DNA of 64,000 nucleotides from CADCTM01 sp049671305 (GCA_049671305.1 JBATUR010000005.1:124001-188000); one strand, 5' to 3'. Shown: positions 8,613 through 18,200, counted from the first letter of the stretch. The notes: generated by a model not told the origin, from the letters alone. A program made the numbers and translations.

Positions 8613-8972
8613 ATGAACATGGTGTTGTCTCTTGACCAGCGGACTTTTAGACAAGAAGTTTTAGAATCTGCAACGCCCGTTTTAGTGGATTTTTGGGCGC
8701 CTTGGTGCGGGTTGTGCCGAATTATCCATCCTTTGGTACAGGAATTTCAGTCGGATTGGGCTGAACCAGTTAAATTAGTCAGAGTTAATGCCGATAACAA
8801 TCTCAAACTGGCTAATACCTACCGCATTAAGTCCTTGCCAACGATCCTTCACTTTGAGGGTGGGCAAGTGATACATCGGCTAGAAGGCTTCAACGGACGG
8901 GAAGATTTACGAAGGGCACTCTCAAACATTATGGTGACTTCATCGTCGTCGTCTCTGCCCAAATCAGCCTAG
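8613..8972 (+). CDS. thioredoxin, TrxC type with WCGLC active site
   Basis: About 120 residues from the ATG at 8613 (another ATG at 8619). A single thioredoxin fold with DFWAPWCGLC active site instead of the usual CGPC, the cis-proline motif SLPT, and FEGGQ in the right place. The CGLC variant matches the atypical TrxC of cyanobacteria, whose redox role is less clear than TrxA or TrxB. In-frame codons upstream of 8613 contain a near-duplicated MIPN/SMIPNN stretch and do not look like thioredoxin, so the shorter start is chosen. A terminator follows at 9083. Confidence 0.85.
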   Translation: MNMVLSLDQRTFRQEVLESATPVLVDFWAPWCGLCRIIHPLVQEFQSDWAEPVKLVRVNADNNLKLANTYRIKSLPTILHFEGGQVIHRLEGFNGREDLRRALSNIMVTSSSSSLPKSA

Positions 8973-9082
8973 AAGGAAAGAGGATTAATTCCCAAGCGTC
9001 TGCAAAAGAAGACAGGTAAGCATCTTGCTTGCCCAACCCTAGGCAAAAATCCCCAAAACTTAAATTATGTTTTTCTATACAT

Positions 9083-9118
9083 AACCATCGGTAGAAACAA
9101 TCAACCGATGGTTTTTTG
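9083..9118 (+). terminator. rho-independent terminator after the thioredoxin gene
   Basis: AACCATCGGT (9083-9092) pairs with ACCGATGGTT (9104-9113), followed by a T run. It ends the nnrU-trx unit and separates it from ndhF1. Confidence 0.85.
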
Positions 9119-9161
9119 TATTTTGTAGGTGCTTTGACCCTTTAGTTTTAAACTTGAGTCA

Positions 9162-9199
9162 CCTTAACTACACTAGGTATATTTCCCTTAGTGTTAAGG
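9162..9199 (+). promoter_or_regulatory. imperfect palindrome upstream of ndhF1
   Basis: CCTTAAC-TA-CACTA (9162-9175) is the inverted match of TTAGTGTTAAGG (9188-9199) with a two-base bulge and a 12-base centre, 43 bp before the ndhF1 ATG. It could be an operator, for example for the LysR regulator encoded nearby, or a leader hairpin. No T run follows, so it is not a terminator. Function is inferred only. Confidence 0.4.
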
Positions 9200-9241
9200 T
9201 TTTGCCAGAATAGTAAAGAAATCTAAAGTAGGCTGTCTTCA

Positions 9242-11296
9242 ATGGAACCGCTTTATCAGTATGCCTGGCTAGTAGCCGTATTGCCTTTAGCAGGGGCAAT
9301 GTTGGTCGGTCTAGGGCTAATCTCACTAAACAAAGCCACAAACGGTCTGCGAAAGTTAAATGCTGCTTTCATTATCTCCCTCCTCGGCGCGGCAATGGGT
9401 CTTTCGTTTGCTTTACTCTGGAGTCAAATTCACGGACATGAAGCTTATACCCGCACTTTTGAATGGGCGGCGGCAGGCAGTTTTCATCTAAGAATGGGCT
9501 ACACCATCGATCACTTAACCGCTTTAATGCTGGTTATTGTGACAACTGTCGCCTTCTTGGTGATGATTTACACCGATGGCTATATGGCTCATGATCCAGG
9601 GTATGTACGTTTTTATGCCTACTTGAGCCTATTTAGTTCTTCCATGTTGGGTTTAGTAATTAGTCCCAACTTGGTACAGGTTTATATTTTCTGGGAACTA
9701 GTCGGTATGTGTTCTTACCTGCTAGTTGGTTTCTGGTACGATCGCAAAGCCGCAGCAGATGCTTGTCAAAAAGCCTTTGTAGTTAACCGTGTTGGTGACT
9801 TTGGCTTACTCTTAGGCATTTTGGGGCTTTACTGGGCAACCGGTAGCTTTGAATTTGACGTAATGGGTTCCCAACTACACGCTTTTGTAGAATCAGGGAT
9901 GCTGAGTGCAGGTTTAGCCGCCTTATTTGCGATTTTGGTCTTCTTGGGACCCGTTGCCAAATCAGCGCAATTCCCCCTCCATGTCTGGCTACCGGACGCG
10001 ATGGAAGGTCCTACACCCATCTCAGCTTTGATTCACGCTGCAACTATGGTGGCGGCGGGTGTATTTTTGATTGCCCGGATGTATCCGGTTTTTGATGGTA
10101 TTCCGTCGGTGATGAATGTCATCGCTTGGACTGGTGCATTTACTGCCTTATTAGGGGCTTCAATTGCCATTACCCAAAATGACATCAAAAAAGGTCTAGC
10201 TTATTCCACGATTTCCCAATTGGGTTACATGGTAATGGCAATGGGTATTGGGGCATACAGCGCCGGCTTATTTCACCTGATGACCCATGCTTACTTCAAA
10301 GCTATGCTGTTTTTGGGTTCAGGTTCGGTCATTCATGGCATGGAAGCTGTGGTAGGTCATGACCCCGTTTTAGCGCAGGATATGCGGATGATGGGCGGTT
10401 TGCGGAAGTTTATGCCCATTACTTCCCTGACATTTTTAATCGGTACTTTGGCAATTTCGGGAATTCCGCCTTTTGCTGGTTTTTGGTCAAAAGATGAAAT
10501 CTTAGGCAGTGCTTTCAATGCAAATCCGGCATTATGGTTAATTGGCTGGTCAACAGCCGGTTTGACGGCATTTTATATGTTCCGGATGTATTTTTCTACT
10601 TTTGAGGGAGAATTCCGAGGCAATAATCAAGAAATTCGCCGTCAACTCAAAGCTGCTGCAGGTGAACCTCTGCCTGTTTTTGGTCCTGGCGCAATGGATG
10701 TCAAGGAATTGGCACATGAGGCGGCAAATGATCATCATAGTGAGTCTCCCCATGAGTCTCCTTTAACGATGACGCTGCCGTTGTTGTTACTGGCTGTACC
10801 ATCTACCTTGATTGGTTTGGTGGGAATGCCGTTTAATAACTACTTCGAGGAATTTATTCACCCAGCAGGCGAAGTTGCCGCAGAAGTCGCGGGACACGCA
10901 GAAGCGTTTGACTTAAACGAGTTTCTGATTATGGGTGGTAATTCTGTGGGAATTGCCTTAATTGGCATTACTCTGGCATCGTTGATGTACTTGCGCGGTA
11001 AGATTAGCCCGCAAGAAATTGCCAACAAAATCAAACCACTTTATGAGTTTTCCCTTAATAAGTGGTACATCGACGACCTCTACCATAAAGTCTTTGTGGT
11101 TAATTTGCGCCGCATTGCCCGACAAATTATGGAAGTGGATTACCGTGTAGTTGATGGCGCTGTCAACTTGACGGGCTTTTTCACTTTGGTAAGTGGTGAA
11201 GGGCTGAAATATCTAGAAAGTGGTCGTGTGCAATTCTATGCCCTAATTGTCTTTGCTGCCGTCCTCGGTTTGGTAATTGTTTCTGGAATTACCTAA
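9242..11296 (+). CDS. ndhF1: NAD(P)H-quinone oxidoreductase subunit 5 (NdhF1)
   Basis: A 684-residue antiporter-like proton-pumping subunit of thylakoid NDH-1, with about 16 membrane helices. Diagnostic stretches include FWELVGMCSYLLVGFW, PLHVWLPDAMEGPTPISALIHAATMVAAG and ITQNDIKKGLAYSTISQLGYM. The C-terminal lateral-helix extension (about 480-684) is present. The paired ndhF1-ndhD1 type serves respiration and cyclic electron flow, unlike the CO2-uptake ndhF3/ndhD3 and ndhF4/ndhD4 pairs; that assignment rests on overall resemblance and on the missing cupA/cupB neighbours. Downstream ndhD1 is separated by 153 bp of nested inverted repeats. Confidence 0.95.
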   Translation: MEPLYQYAWLVAVLPLAGAMLVGLGLISLNKATNGLRKLNAAFIISLLGAAMGLSFALLWSQIHGHEAYTRTFEWAAAGSFHLRMGYTIDHLTALMLVIVTTVAFLVMIYTDGYMAHDPGYVRFYAYLSLFSSSMLGLVISPNLVQVYIFWELVGMCSYLLVGFWYDRKAAADACQKAFVVNRVGDFGLLLGILGLYWATGSFEFDVMGSQLHAFVESGMLSAGLAALFAILVFLGPVAKSAQFPLHVWLPDAMEGPTPISALIHAATMVAAGVFLIARMYPVFDGIPSVMNVIAWTGAFTALLGASIAITQNDIKKGLAYSTISQLGYMVMAMGIGAYSAGLFHLMTHAYFKAMLFLGSGSVIHGMEAVVGHDPVLAQDMRMMGGLRKFMPITSLTFLIGTLAISGIPPFAGFWSKDEILGSAFNANPALWLIGWSTAGLTAFYMFRMYFSTFEGEFRGNNQEIRRQLKAAAGEPLPVFGPGAMDVKELAHEAANDHHSESPHESPLTMTLPLLLLAVPSTLIGLVGMPFNNYFEEFIHPAGEVAAEVAGHAEAFDLNEFLIMGGNSVGIALIGITLASLMYLRGKISPQEIANKIKPLYEFSLNKWYIDDLYHKVFVVNLRRIARQIMEVDYRVVDGAVNLTGFFTLVSGEGLKYLESGRVQFYALIVFAAVLGLVIVSGIT

Positions 11297-11298
11297 GT

Positions 11299-11445
11299 AG
11301 TTGTTAGTTGTTAGTTGCCCTTAGTGGTCAGAAAACTGGTCTGCTAAACGAAAGATTCAGTTAAATTCTGACCACTCATGGCTAAAAACTGGCAACCATA
11401 AGTAAAAGATCCTTCAAGACAAACGAGAACATTCAACTAACAACT
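11299..11445 (+). repeat. nested inverted repeats between ndhF1 and ndhD1
   Basis: An outer 12-bp arm AGTTGTTAGTTG (11299-11310) is matched by CAACTAACAACT (11434-11445). An inner 11-bp arm AGTGGTCAGAA (11323-11333) is matched by TTCTGACCACT (11366-11376). The outer right arm stops five bases before the ndhD1 ATG and covers its ribosome-binding region. It could be a small foldback element or a translational control structure. Confidence 0.65.
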
Positions 11446-11449
11446 GGAA

Positions 11450-13060
11450 ATGAACCTTACAGATTTTCCTTGGTTAACGACAATTATTCTGTTCCCCATC
11501 GCGGCATCATTGTTTATTCCACTGCTGCCGGATAAAAATGGTGTTTGGGAACGTTGGTATGCCTTAATTATTGGGCTGATTGATTTTTCGCTGATTGTTT
11601 ATGTTTTTGGCAGTCAGTATGATTTTGCTAATCCAGGTCTGCAACTGGTTGAGAAATATTCCTGGGTGTCTCAACTAGACTTAAATTGGTCTGTGGGCGT
11701 TGATGGCATTGCTATGCCTTTGGTGTTGCTGACGGGCTTTATGACGACGCTGGCAACGCTGGCAGCTTGGCCCGTGACGTTTAAGCCAAAGCTGTTTTAT
11801 TTCCTGATGTTGGTGATGTACGGCGGACAAATTGCTGTCTTTGCTGTCCAGGATATGCTGTTGTTTTTCCTGGTTTGGGAACTGGAGTTGATTCCGGTTT
11901 ACCTGATGTTGTCAATTTGGGGCGGCAAAAAGCGCCTTTATGCGGCAACTAAGTTTATTCTGTACACAGCAGGCGGTTCACTGTTTATTTTGGTGGCGGC
12001 GTTGGCGATGGCGTTTTACGGTGATACCGTGACGTTTGATATGCGGGCGCTGGCGGCGAAAGACTACCCAATCAACTTTGAATTGCTTCTCTACGCGGCT
12101 TTCCTGATTGCCTACGGCGTCAAACTGCCGATTTTCCCTTTGCATACCTGGCTACCTGATGCTCACGGTGAGGCGACGGCACCAGTGCATATGTTGCTGG
12201 CAGGAATTCTCTTGAAGATGGGCGGTTATGCGCTAATTAGGATGAATGCGGGGATGCTATCTGATGCCCATGCGGTGTTTGCGCCAGTTTTGGTGATTTT
12301 GGGGGTTGTTAATATTGTTTACGCCGCCTTGACTTCTTTTGCCCAACGCAACCTAAAACGCAAAATTGCTTATTCTTCGATTTCCCACATGGGATTTGTT
12401 TTGATTGGCATCGGTTCCTTTACCGAATTGGGTTTAAGTGGCGCGGTGCTGCAAATGATTTCCCACGGATTAATTGGGGCTAGTTTGTTCTTTTTGGTAG
12501 GGGCAACTTATGACCGCACACACACCTTAATGTTGGATGAAATGGGTGGTGTTGGTCAGAAGATGAAGAAGCTTTTTGCCATGTGGACGACTTGTTCTTT
12601 TGCTTCTTTGGCGCTACCAGGAATGAGTGGATTTGTTGCTGAGTTGATGATATTTATTGGCTTTGCAACTAGTGATGCTTACAATTCTACCTTTAAGGTG
12701 ATTGTGGTGTTTTTGGCAGCGGTTGGTGTTATTTTGACTCCAATTTATCTGCTTTCTAATCTGCGGGAAATCTTCTATGGTCCGGAAAATCAAGAACTGA
12801 TTTCTCATGAAGTTCTCCAAGATGCTGAACCGCGAGAAATCTTCATTGTCGCTTGTTTATTAGTGCCGATGATTGGGATTGGTTTATACCCTAAAATGTT
12901 GACTCAGATTTATGATTCAACTACTTCACAATTGACGGCACGTTTGCGTGATTCTGTGCCAGGTTTGACTCAACCTGCTATTGCTAAGAATGAGCTGCCT
13001 GCTGTGTTGATGCAAGCACCTATGATTGGTGTTAAGGCTACTAATGATGCAGTTAGGTAG
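11450..13060 (+). CDS. ndhD1: NAD(P)H-quinone oxidoreductase subunit 4 (NdhD1)
   Basis: A 536-residue membrane subunit of NDH-1 homologous to NuoM, with about 14 helices. Family stretches include DGIAMPLVLLTGFMTTLA, FFLVWELELIPVYLMLSIWGG, PLHTWLPDAHGEATAPVHML and RNLKRKIAYSSISHMGFV, with the conserved Glu in the VWELE motif. It follows ndhF1 in the same direction with no terminator visible between them, so co-transcription is likely. A strong terminator follows at 13091. Confidence 0.95.
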   Translation: MNLTDFPWLTTIILFPIAASLFIPLLPDKNGVWERWYALIIGLIDFSLIVYVFGSQYDFANPGLQLVEKYSWVSQLDLNWSVGVDGIAMPLVLLTGFMTTLATLAAWPVTFKPKLFYFLMLVMYGGQIAVFAVQDMLLFFLVWELELIPVYLMLSIWGGKKRLYAATKFILYTAGGSLFILVAALAMAFYGDTVTFDMRALAAKDYPINFELLLYAAFLIAYGVKLPIFPLHTWLPDAHGEATAPVHMLLAGILLKMGGYALIRMNAGMLSDAHAVFAPVLVILGVVNIVYAALTSFAQRNLKRKIAYSSISHMGFVLIGIGSFTELGLSGAVLQMISHGLIGASLFFLVGATYDRTHTLMLDEMGGVGQKMKKLFAMWTTCSFASLALPGMSGFVAELMIFIGFATSDAYNSTFKVIVVFLAAVGVILTPIYLLSNLREIFYGPENQELISHEVLQDAEPREIFIVACLLVPMIGIGLYPKMLTQIYDSTTSQLTARLRDSVPGLTQPAIAKNELPAVLMQAPMIGVKATNDAVR

Positions 13061-13090
13061 GACTTAAGATCTAATTCATTTGTTGATAAT

Positions 13091-13121
13091 AGGATTGGTA
13101 TGATGCCAATCCTATTTTTTT
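13091..13121 (+). terminator. rho-independent terminator after ndhD1
   Basis: AGGATTGG (13091-13098) pairs with CCAATCCT (13106-13113) and is followed by a run of Ts. It sits between convergent genes ndhD1 and the Uma2 gene. Confidence 0.85.
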
Positions 13122-13127
13122 GTGAAT

Positions 13128-13829
13128 TTAGAGAGTATCTGGATCAATATTTAATTCTCGCAGTTTTGCCGCTAATCTTTCGGCGCGTTGGGATTCTTGG
13201 TTAGCCCTTTGGGATTCTTGATTAGCCCTTTGTGATTCTTGATTAGCACGTTGGGTTGCTAATTCGCGTTGTTGCTCCAACTCTAAATAAGAGAGAAACT
13301 TTTGTCCATCAGGTCGATATAATTCTAATCCTAATTCTGACAATTCCAACCGTATTCCTAGACGAGGACTTACCCAGCCTGAAATCGGTTCAATTACTTC
13401 TAGTAATCCCTCAATTCTTTGCCAACCACTTAATTCTTGATTGTCTGGATCATATAGGTAATATTCTTCTACACCGTAGCGATTATAAAATGCTACTTTT
13501 TTATCCATTTTTGTTTGACTATCGCTGTAGGAACGGATTTCAAATACAACTTGTGGAGGGATATTATTTTCTCTAAATTGAATATAAGAACGCCTTTCGC
13601 CTTTTGGCACACCGAATACAATCATTACATCCGGCGCTTGGCAAATGGTGTTTTTACCTACAACTGGATACCAAAGTAAATCGCCTGCAACAAATACATT
13701 TGGGTCATCTTTAAACAGCGCATCACAACCACCTTTGATGGTAGTAATCCATTCGTATTGAATTGTGCTATCTGCCATTGGTTGTCCATCACTGGAGGGA
13801 TAAGTAATTTCTTCGGTAGTTAGTTTCAT
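13128..13829 (-). CDS. Uma2 family endonuclease-like protein (DUF820) with coiled-coil tail
   Basis: A 233-residue member of the PD-(D/E)XK-like Uma2 group, which is massively expanded in cyanobacteria. The nuclease-like core contains QAPDVMIVFG, VVFEIRSYSDS and YGVEEYYLYDP, giving the D...ExK-like arrangement, although here the usual ExxS/K is E-I-R-S. The C-terminus carries three copies of RANQESQ and a charged coiled coil (about 190-233). In this family the role is unproven; mobile-element or DNA-processing functions have been suggested. It is the last gene of the minus-strand accessory block that starts with the NACHT protein. Confidence 0.8.
   Translation of the reverse strand: MKLTTEEITYPSSDGQPMADSTIQYEWITTIKGGCDALFKDDPNVFVAGDLLWYPVVGKNTICQAPDVMIVFGVPKGERRSYIQFRENNIPPQVVFEIRSYSDSQTKMDKKVAFYNRYGVEEYYLYDPDNQELSGWQRIEGLLEVIEPISGWVSPRLGIRLELSELGLELYRPDGQKFLSYLELEQQRELATQRANQESQRANQESQRANQESQRAERLAAKLRELNIDPDTL
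13186..13248. repeat. three 21-bp tandem repeats in the Uma2 gene
   Basis: Three 21-bp units (13186, 13207, 13228) with one to three mismatches encode the RANQESQ heptads of the coiled-coil tail. Such heptad repeats commonly vary in number in this family. Confidence 0.85.
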
Positions 13830-13851
13830 AAGGTTTAAATACCAGATTTAT

Positions 13852-14295
13852 CTACTTGGTTATACGACGTTGCGCCGCTGCAGAGGGATATCTGCCAACT
13901 TCTATTAAAGTTTGCCTTTCTATAAGTCTATCTTCACTGTTAAACTCAAAAATTCGTTCTGTTACTTCTCCAATATCTGTAGTTGCTTGAATTGCCATTT
14001 TATCGAGTCTAAAATGTTCTCCCCAACAGTCTCGACGTGGGTTGAAGAATCGGACAAGTTCACCATTTTGCCAATTAATTGAACCTAAATCAGTCCCTTT
14101 TTGAAGGTTGCAGTAAATACAAGCATAGGCAAGATTATCTGGTGCTGTTGAACCACCATGTTTTAGGCTGATAATGTGGTCTATTTGGTAAAGCGAAGAT
14201 CTATCCGCTTCTGCCATTAGGCAGTATTCACAAATATAATCAGCACGTTCAGCAACTAAATGACGCAGTTCTTTACTAATATATGGGCGAGGCAT
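13852..14295 (-). CDS. HNH endonuclease
   Basis: A 147-residue protein with a complete HNH motif: CEYCLM (first zinc Cys pair), QIDHIISLKHGG (catalytic His), DNLAYACIYCN (Asn, His-equivalent position and second Cys pair). The tail FNPRRDCWGEHFRL is typical of small cyanobacterial HNH proteins. A metal-dependent DNA nuclease is expected. It lies 6 bp downstream of a conserved-looking 85-residue gene, so the pair is probably co-translated. A role as toxin or homing-type nuclease is possible, but no methylase or intron is nearby. Confidence 0.85.
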   Translation of the reverse strand: MPRPYISKELRHLVAERADYICEYCLMAEADRSSLYQIDHIISLKHGGSTAPDNLAYACIYCNLQKGTDLGSINWQNGELVRFFNPRRDCWGEHFRLDKMAIQATTDIGEVTERIFEFNSEDRLIERQTLIEVGRYPSAAAQRRITK

Positions 14296-14301
14296 TTGAA
14301 G

Positions 14302-14559
14302 TTATTCCTCAGCTTTAATGTATTTATAAGCCCGTGCTTTTGCTAGTGTTATTATATGTTCTATCACCAAAAAATAGTCTAATTCTTTGTTTTCTTCTGG
14401 TGTCAGTTCTCCTATTTGATGTTTGTAAACTAGATCTTCTAAACGTTCTCCTGCTGTTGCTGATAGGTGAAAATCTATGACACTTTGGGGCGTGGTTCCT
14501 GCGGCAATTAAGTCAATGATTTCGTCGTAGACTTTGGTGGTTTTGACAGAAGCAGTCAT
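14302..14559 (-). CDS. small hypothetical protein paired with HNH nuclease
   Basis: An 85-residue acidic helical protein. Its sequence (MTASVKTTKVYDEIIDLIAA, TTPQSVIDFHLS, IGELTPEENKELDYFL, then a basic KARAYKYIKAEE end) resembles a small family I recall as common in filamentous cyanobacteria beside HNH or PIN genes. No DNA-binding fold is certain. The 6-bp gap to the HNH gene suggests that the two act together, perhaps as antitoxin and nuclease. This is inference from position and size. Confidence 0.65.
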   Translation of the reverse strand: MTASVKTTKVYDEIIDLIAAGTTPQSVIDFHLSATAGERLEDLVYKHQIGELTPEENKELDYFLVIEHIITLAKARAYKYIKAEE

Positions 14560-14589
14560 GAATTTATTTCTCCTTTTAATTATTTAATT

Positions 14590-14808
14590 CTATGCTACTT
14601 GTGATTGAGTTCTATAAATCTTAGGCTCTGGTAAAGGCTCACCTTCTTCTATTGCTGATTCAATTAGTAGTTCTAAGACTTCCTGAGCATTTTTTACTGC
14701 TTCTTCGTAAGTATCTCCGTGAGTATGACAAAACTCTCCCCATTCAGGCAGACTGACGACATAGCATTGGTCTTCTTCTGACCATTGAATAGTGATTGTG
14801 TATTTCAT
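14590..14808 (-). CDS. HicB-like antitoxin
   Basis: A 72-residue protein with the HicB partial RNase-H-like fold: YTITIQWSEEDQCYVVSLPE followed by THGDTYEEAVKNAQEVLELL. HicB normally neutralises a HicA mRNA interferase, but there is no HicA next to it. The gene instead starts 2 bp after a RelE-like toxin gene, making an unusual combination. It lacks a C-terminal ribbon-helix-helix, so it is the minimal HicB form often found alone in cyanobacteria. Confidence 0.8.
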   Translation of the reverse strand: MKYTITIQWSEEDQCYVVSLPEWGEFCHTHGDTYEEAVKNAQEVLELLIESAIEEGEPLPEPKIYRTQSQVA

Positions 14809-14810
14809 AG

Positions 14811-15071
14811 TTATTCATACACCTCTCGTCGATGAGCAATAGTGTTTACAAGAACTTGATTTGTTTCATCATCAACTAGGTAAATCACTCGATAGTCACC
14901 AATACGATAGCGGTAATATTCTGCCAACTCACCTTTGAGGGGTTTGATGTTAGGGTGATAACGAGGAGATTGCTCTAGTTGTTCAAAGCATCTGGCAATC
15001 TTCTTGGCTAAAGCTTGGTCTGCTGATGCATAAATTTTTTGGGCTTGGGCTGATAAAACAACTTCATACAT
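14811..15071 (-). CDS. RelE/ParE-family toxin
   Basis: An 86-residue protein with the RelE fold: YEVVLSAQAQKIYASAD, the helical pair, LKGELAEYYRYRIGDYRVIY and a final VLVNTIAHRREVYE. Conserved Arg residues in YRYRIGDYRVIY and the C-terminal HRREVY match ribosome-dependent mRNA interferases. The start overlaps the upstream antitoxin gene by 8 bp, showing translational coupling. It is likely to be active when antitoxin is lost. The downstream HicB-like gene begins almost immediately. Confidence 0.88.
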   Translation of the reverse strand: MYEVVLSAQAQKIYASADQALAKKIARCFEQLEQSPRYHPNIKPLKGELAEYYRYRIGDYRVIYLVDDETNQVLVNTIAHRREVYE

Positions 15072-15294
15072 CAGTCCGAATTGTTCTCCAGTTGGCTACA
15101 CGACCTTCAGCAATATCTTTTTTTCCTTTCTCGAAGGATTCAAGAAATCCAGGAATGTCAAGAAGTTCTTGGGTTGCCTCTTCGCTTTCTTTGTCTGCTA
15201 AATAAGCTAGAAAGTCAGCAACTAACTGGAGGCGATCGGGGGATAATTGCTCTAGATGTTGGTTGATTTGTTGACGGATTTCAGTGTTATTCAT
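15064..15294 (-). CDS. antitoxin partner of the RelE toxin
   Basis: A 76-residue acidic protein whose N-terminal half (IRQQINQHLEQLSPDRLQLVADFLAYL) resembles the DUF2281/Phd-like antitoxins common upstream of RelE genes in cyanobacteria. The C-terminal half (LESFEKGKKDIAEGRV) should wrap the toxin. Its stop region overlaps the toxin start by 8 bp, and its own start overlaps the end of the NACHT gene by 8 bp. Expression of the pair is therefore linked to the NACHT mRNA. Confidence 0.8.
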   Translation of the reverse strand: MNNTEIRQQINQHLEQLSPDRLQLVADFLAYLADKESEEATQELLDIPGFLESFEKGKKDIAEGRVANWRTIRTDV

Positions 15295-18200
15295 GGTTTT
15301 TTAGATTATTTTTCTTCTCTAATTCTGCCAATTTATAGTTAGCAAACTTCCGCATTTTTTCATCTGGATCATTTTCTGCTCTGTCGCGCAATAGAGGTAG
15401 AGTTTGGGGATGATCAGGATATTGCTTGATGATTATCTCAAGTGCTAATTGCCGAGGGTTGTTTTCCTGAAGGTAACCAAAAAGATAATTACGATGCTCC
15501 GAAAGAGCATTGATAGCACGATTGTATAAAAGTTCAAATACACCCAACTCATCTTTCCAGCCTTTGGCTAATTCTTGCATTACAAACCATCGTACTTGCT
15601 CATCTGGATCATTTTCAGCAAGATTGTGCAACAACGGAAAGGTCTGTAGATGGTCAGGATAGTACTCGATAATTACCTCAAGTGCTGCTTGCCTAGGACT
15701 ATCTCCAAAGAAGAACTCATTTTGACTTGAGACATTAACAGCACGATGGTACAAAAGCTCAAATATACCTGGCTCATCTTTCCAAGCTTTCGCTAATTCT
15801 TTCGCTGCTTCTTGCTGGACTGCCAAACTCTTATCAAACTGAACACGAGTTTTGAGCCAAGGTCGGGTATTGCAATCATCTCTCCAACCTTTCGCTACCT
15901 CTCGCACTGCTTCTAGTCGGACAACTGAACTTTCATCGGATTGAGCGCGGGTTTTAAGCCAGGATAACGTATTGGGATTATCTTTCCAACCTTTGGCTAC
16001 CTCTTGTAACGCTGCTTGTCGCACAAGTAAATACTCATCCGACTCAGCCCGAGTTTTAATGATGGATAAAGTTTCAGGATCATCTTTCCAGTCTCTAGCC
16101 AACTCTTGCATCACTACCGTACGAACATTGGGATCAGCATCGAACTGAACGCAACTTTTGAGCCAAGGTAAAGTTTCCGAGAAATCCTTCCAGATTCGTG
16201 CTAGTGCTTGAATTGCTTCCTTTTGTACGCGCCGACTGTGTTCAAATTTACTCAAATCTCTCAGGTGCTTGAGTAATTTAGCGTCAACCGCAGTCAATGC
16301 ATTGCGATTTCTCACTTCTGAAAAGCACTTGGCTCCTAATAAAATATTGATAAACTTTTCCTTCTCACCATTTTGAGAAACTAGATGCTCAATAATCTCC
16401 CCAGCAAAACTCGTATCAATCATCCCCATAATCAGCCGCAAAACTTCATGCCAAGATTCATCATGCCAATGCTTACCAAAAGCCTCGCTCTTCAATTCCT
16501 CAAGCGTCAAACCTCCTATACTTCCCCGCTTCCCAAACCGCTCCACAAACTCACAAGCACAGAAGTATTCTAAAAATGTCCGATGAACAAACCCATAAGA
16601 ATCAGCACCAAGGAAACATAAGATAAAATTACGACTCCGCAACTGTTCAATCAGCAAACGAGCAACCATTCTAGTATTGCTGACTTCAATACTTTTCAAA
16701 TAACCAATCAAAATCTTTTCTAAATCATCAGTACTAATTAAATTGCCAGATAAACCTTGATCTGCTGCTTGCATATAATAAGCAACCTGACGCAACATCG
16801 CCTGCTTATCTTTGTAATCAATTGTTAGCGAATCTACCCTAGAATCTTCTAACAATTTCTGCTCCACATCCCATTGATGTAACAATAATCTTGAAGCTTG
16901 GTTGTAGAGTTCTGGTCGATCTCTTGGTAATTCTTGATTGCGGTTCAAAATTGCCATCATGGTTAGCAAAAGAGGATTTCCTGCTAATTCTCCAATCGCT
17001 TTTGATGTCTTAATTGCTTGTTGTAATCGTTCCCGTTTTCTAAGTTTATCTGCCTCATCTGTAAAGGTTAATTCATGCCATCGATAGAGAAAATCCTCAA
17101 TTTGTTCTGACTCCAAATCTTGCAGCAGGAAGTGACGAAACTGAGCATCTTTAAGTTGTCGTGGTTTATAACCAATAATGCGAGAAGTCACAATTACTCG
17201 CACATTTGGATAATCATTTGTGAAGCGATGGATATCAGTAATTACCTCTTCCCTTTGCGCTGGATCGAATACTTCATCTAATCCATCAAACATCACCAAA
17301 ACCTTACCAGCTTTCAGTTTTTGAGCAAGTTGATGTTGATTGAGGTGACAGATAATGTTACCTTTGTGGAAGAATTCTAGGAAATTGTTGCATTGTCCAG
17401 AAATGCGATCGCGTTTATAACTCCGCAATTCAATCAGCAAGGGAATTGGTAGTTCAATAACATTATTAATGGGTGTTCTTGCCCAATTCAAGGCAATATA
17501 TTGTAATAAAGTAGACTTTCCTGAACCCGGATCACCTAAAATTACAATATATGGATAAGTTGCAGAGTCATTAACAATATCTAAAACTGAACAAATCGGC
17601 TGTCGATAATAAGCGCGTTTGTATCTTTCCCATACTTTTGAATCAACTTCTGCCTCAAGTTCATTACTATTTTTCAGTCGTTTTTGATGCTCTTTAGGAA
17701 TTTCATAAACTTGCGGTAAATACTCCTGGCATTCTTTCACATTTTGTGCTACGAATACTTGCCATACTTTCAATCTTTCTCGATAATCATAAATACTCGT
17801 ATCCAAACTATCTAAATTAAGGTTGCCGTATTTTTCTTGCAGTCCTTCCTGATATCTCGCTAAGTCAAATTCAGGAACAATGCCAGTTAGTTCTTTTGTA
17901 TTTTCTTGAATGGCTTCTATATTTTGCGAGTCAAGAATAACACGTAAATCATCTGAGTCTCGGACAATTGCCTTAGCTTTTTTGAGATATTTCTTGCCAA
18001 TTCGTTGCCAGTTAAAGTCCTCTGGTAGCGATGACAAATTAAGCTGATACCAAATTTTAGCTAATGTCTTTGTATCTAAAGATTTACATTCATCTTTAAA
18101 GGCACTTCCTAATATTTCTTTAACAGACTTATCTTTAATAAATTGTTTTAAAGGCTTAATATAATCTTTTAGTTGTTCATCAGTAAGTTCTGCTTCTTCT

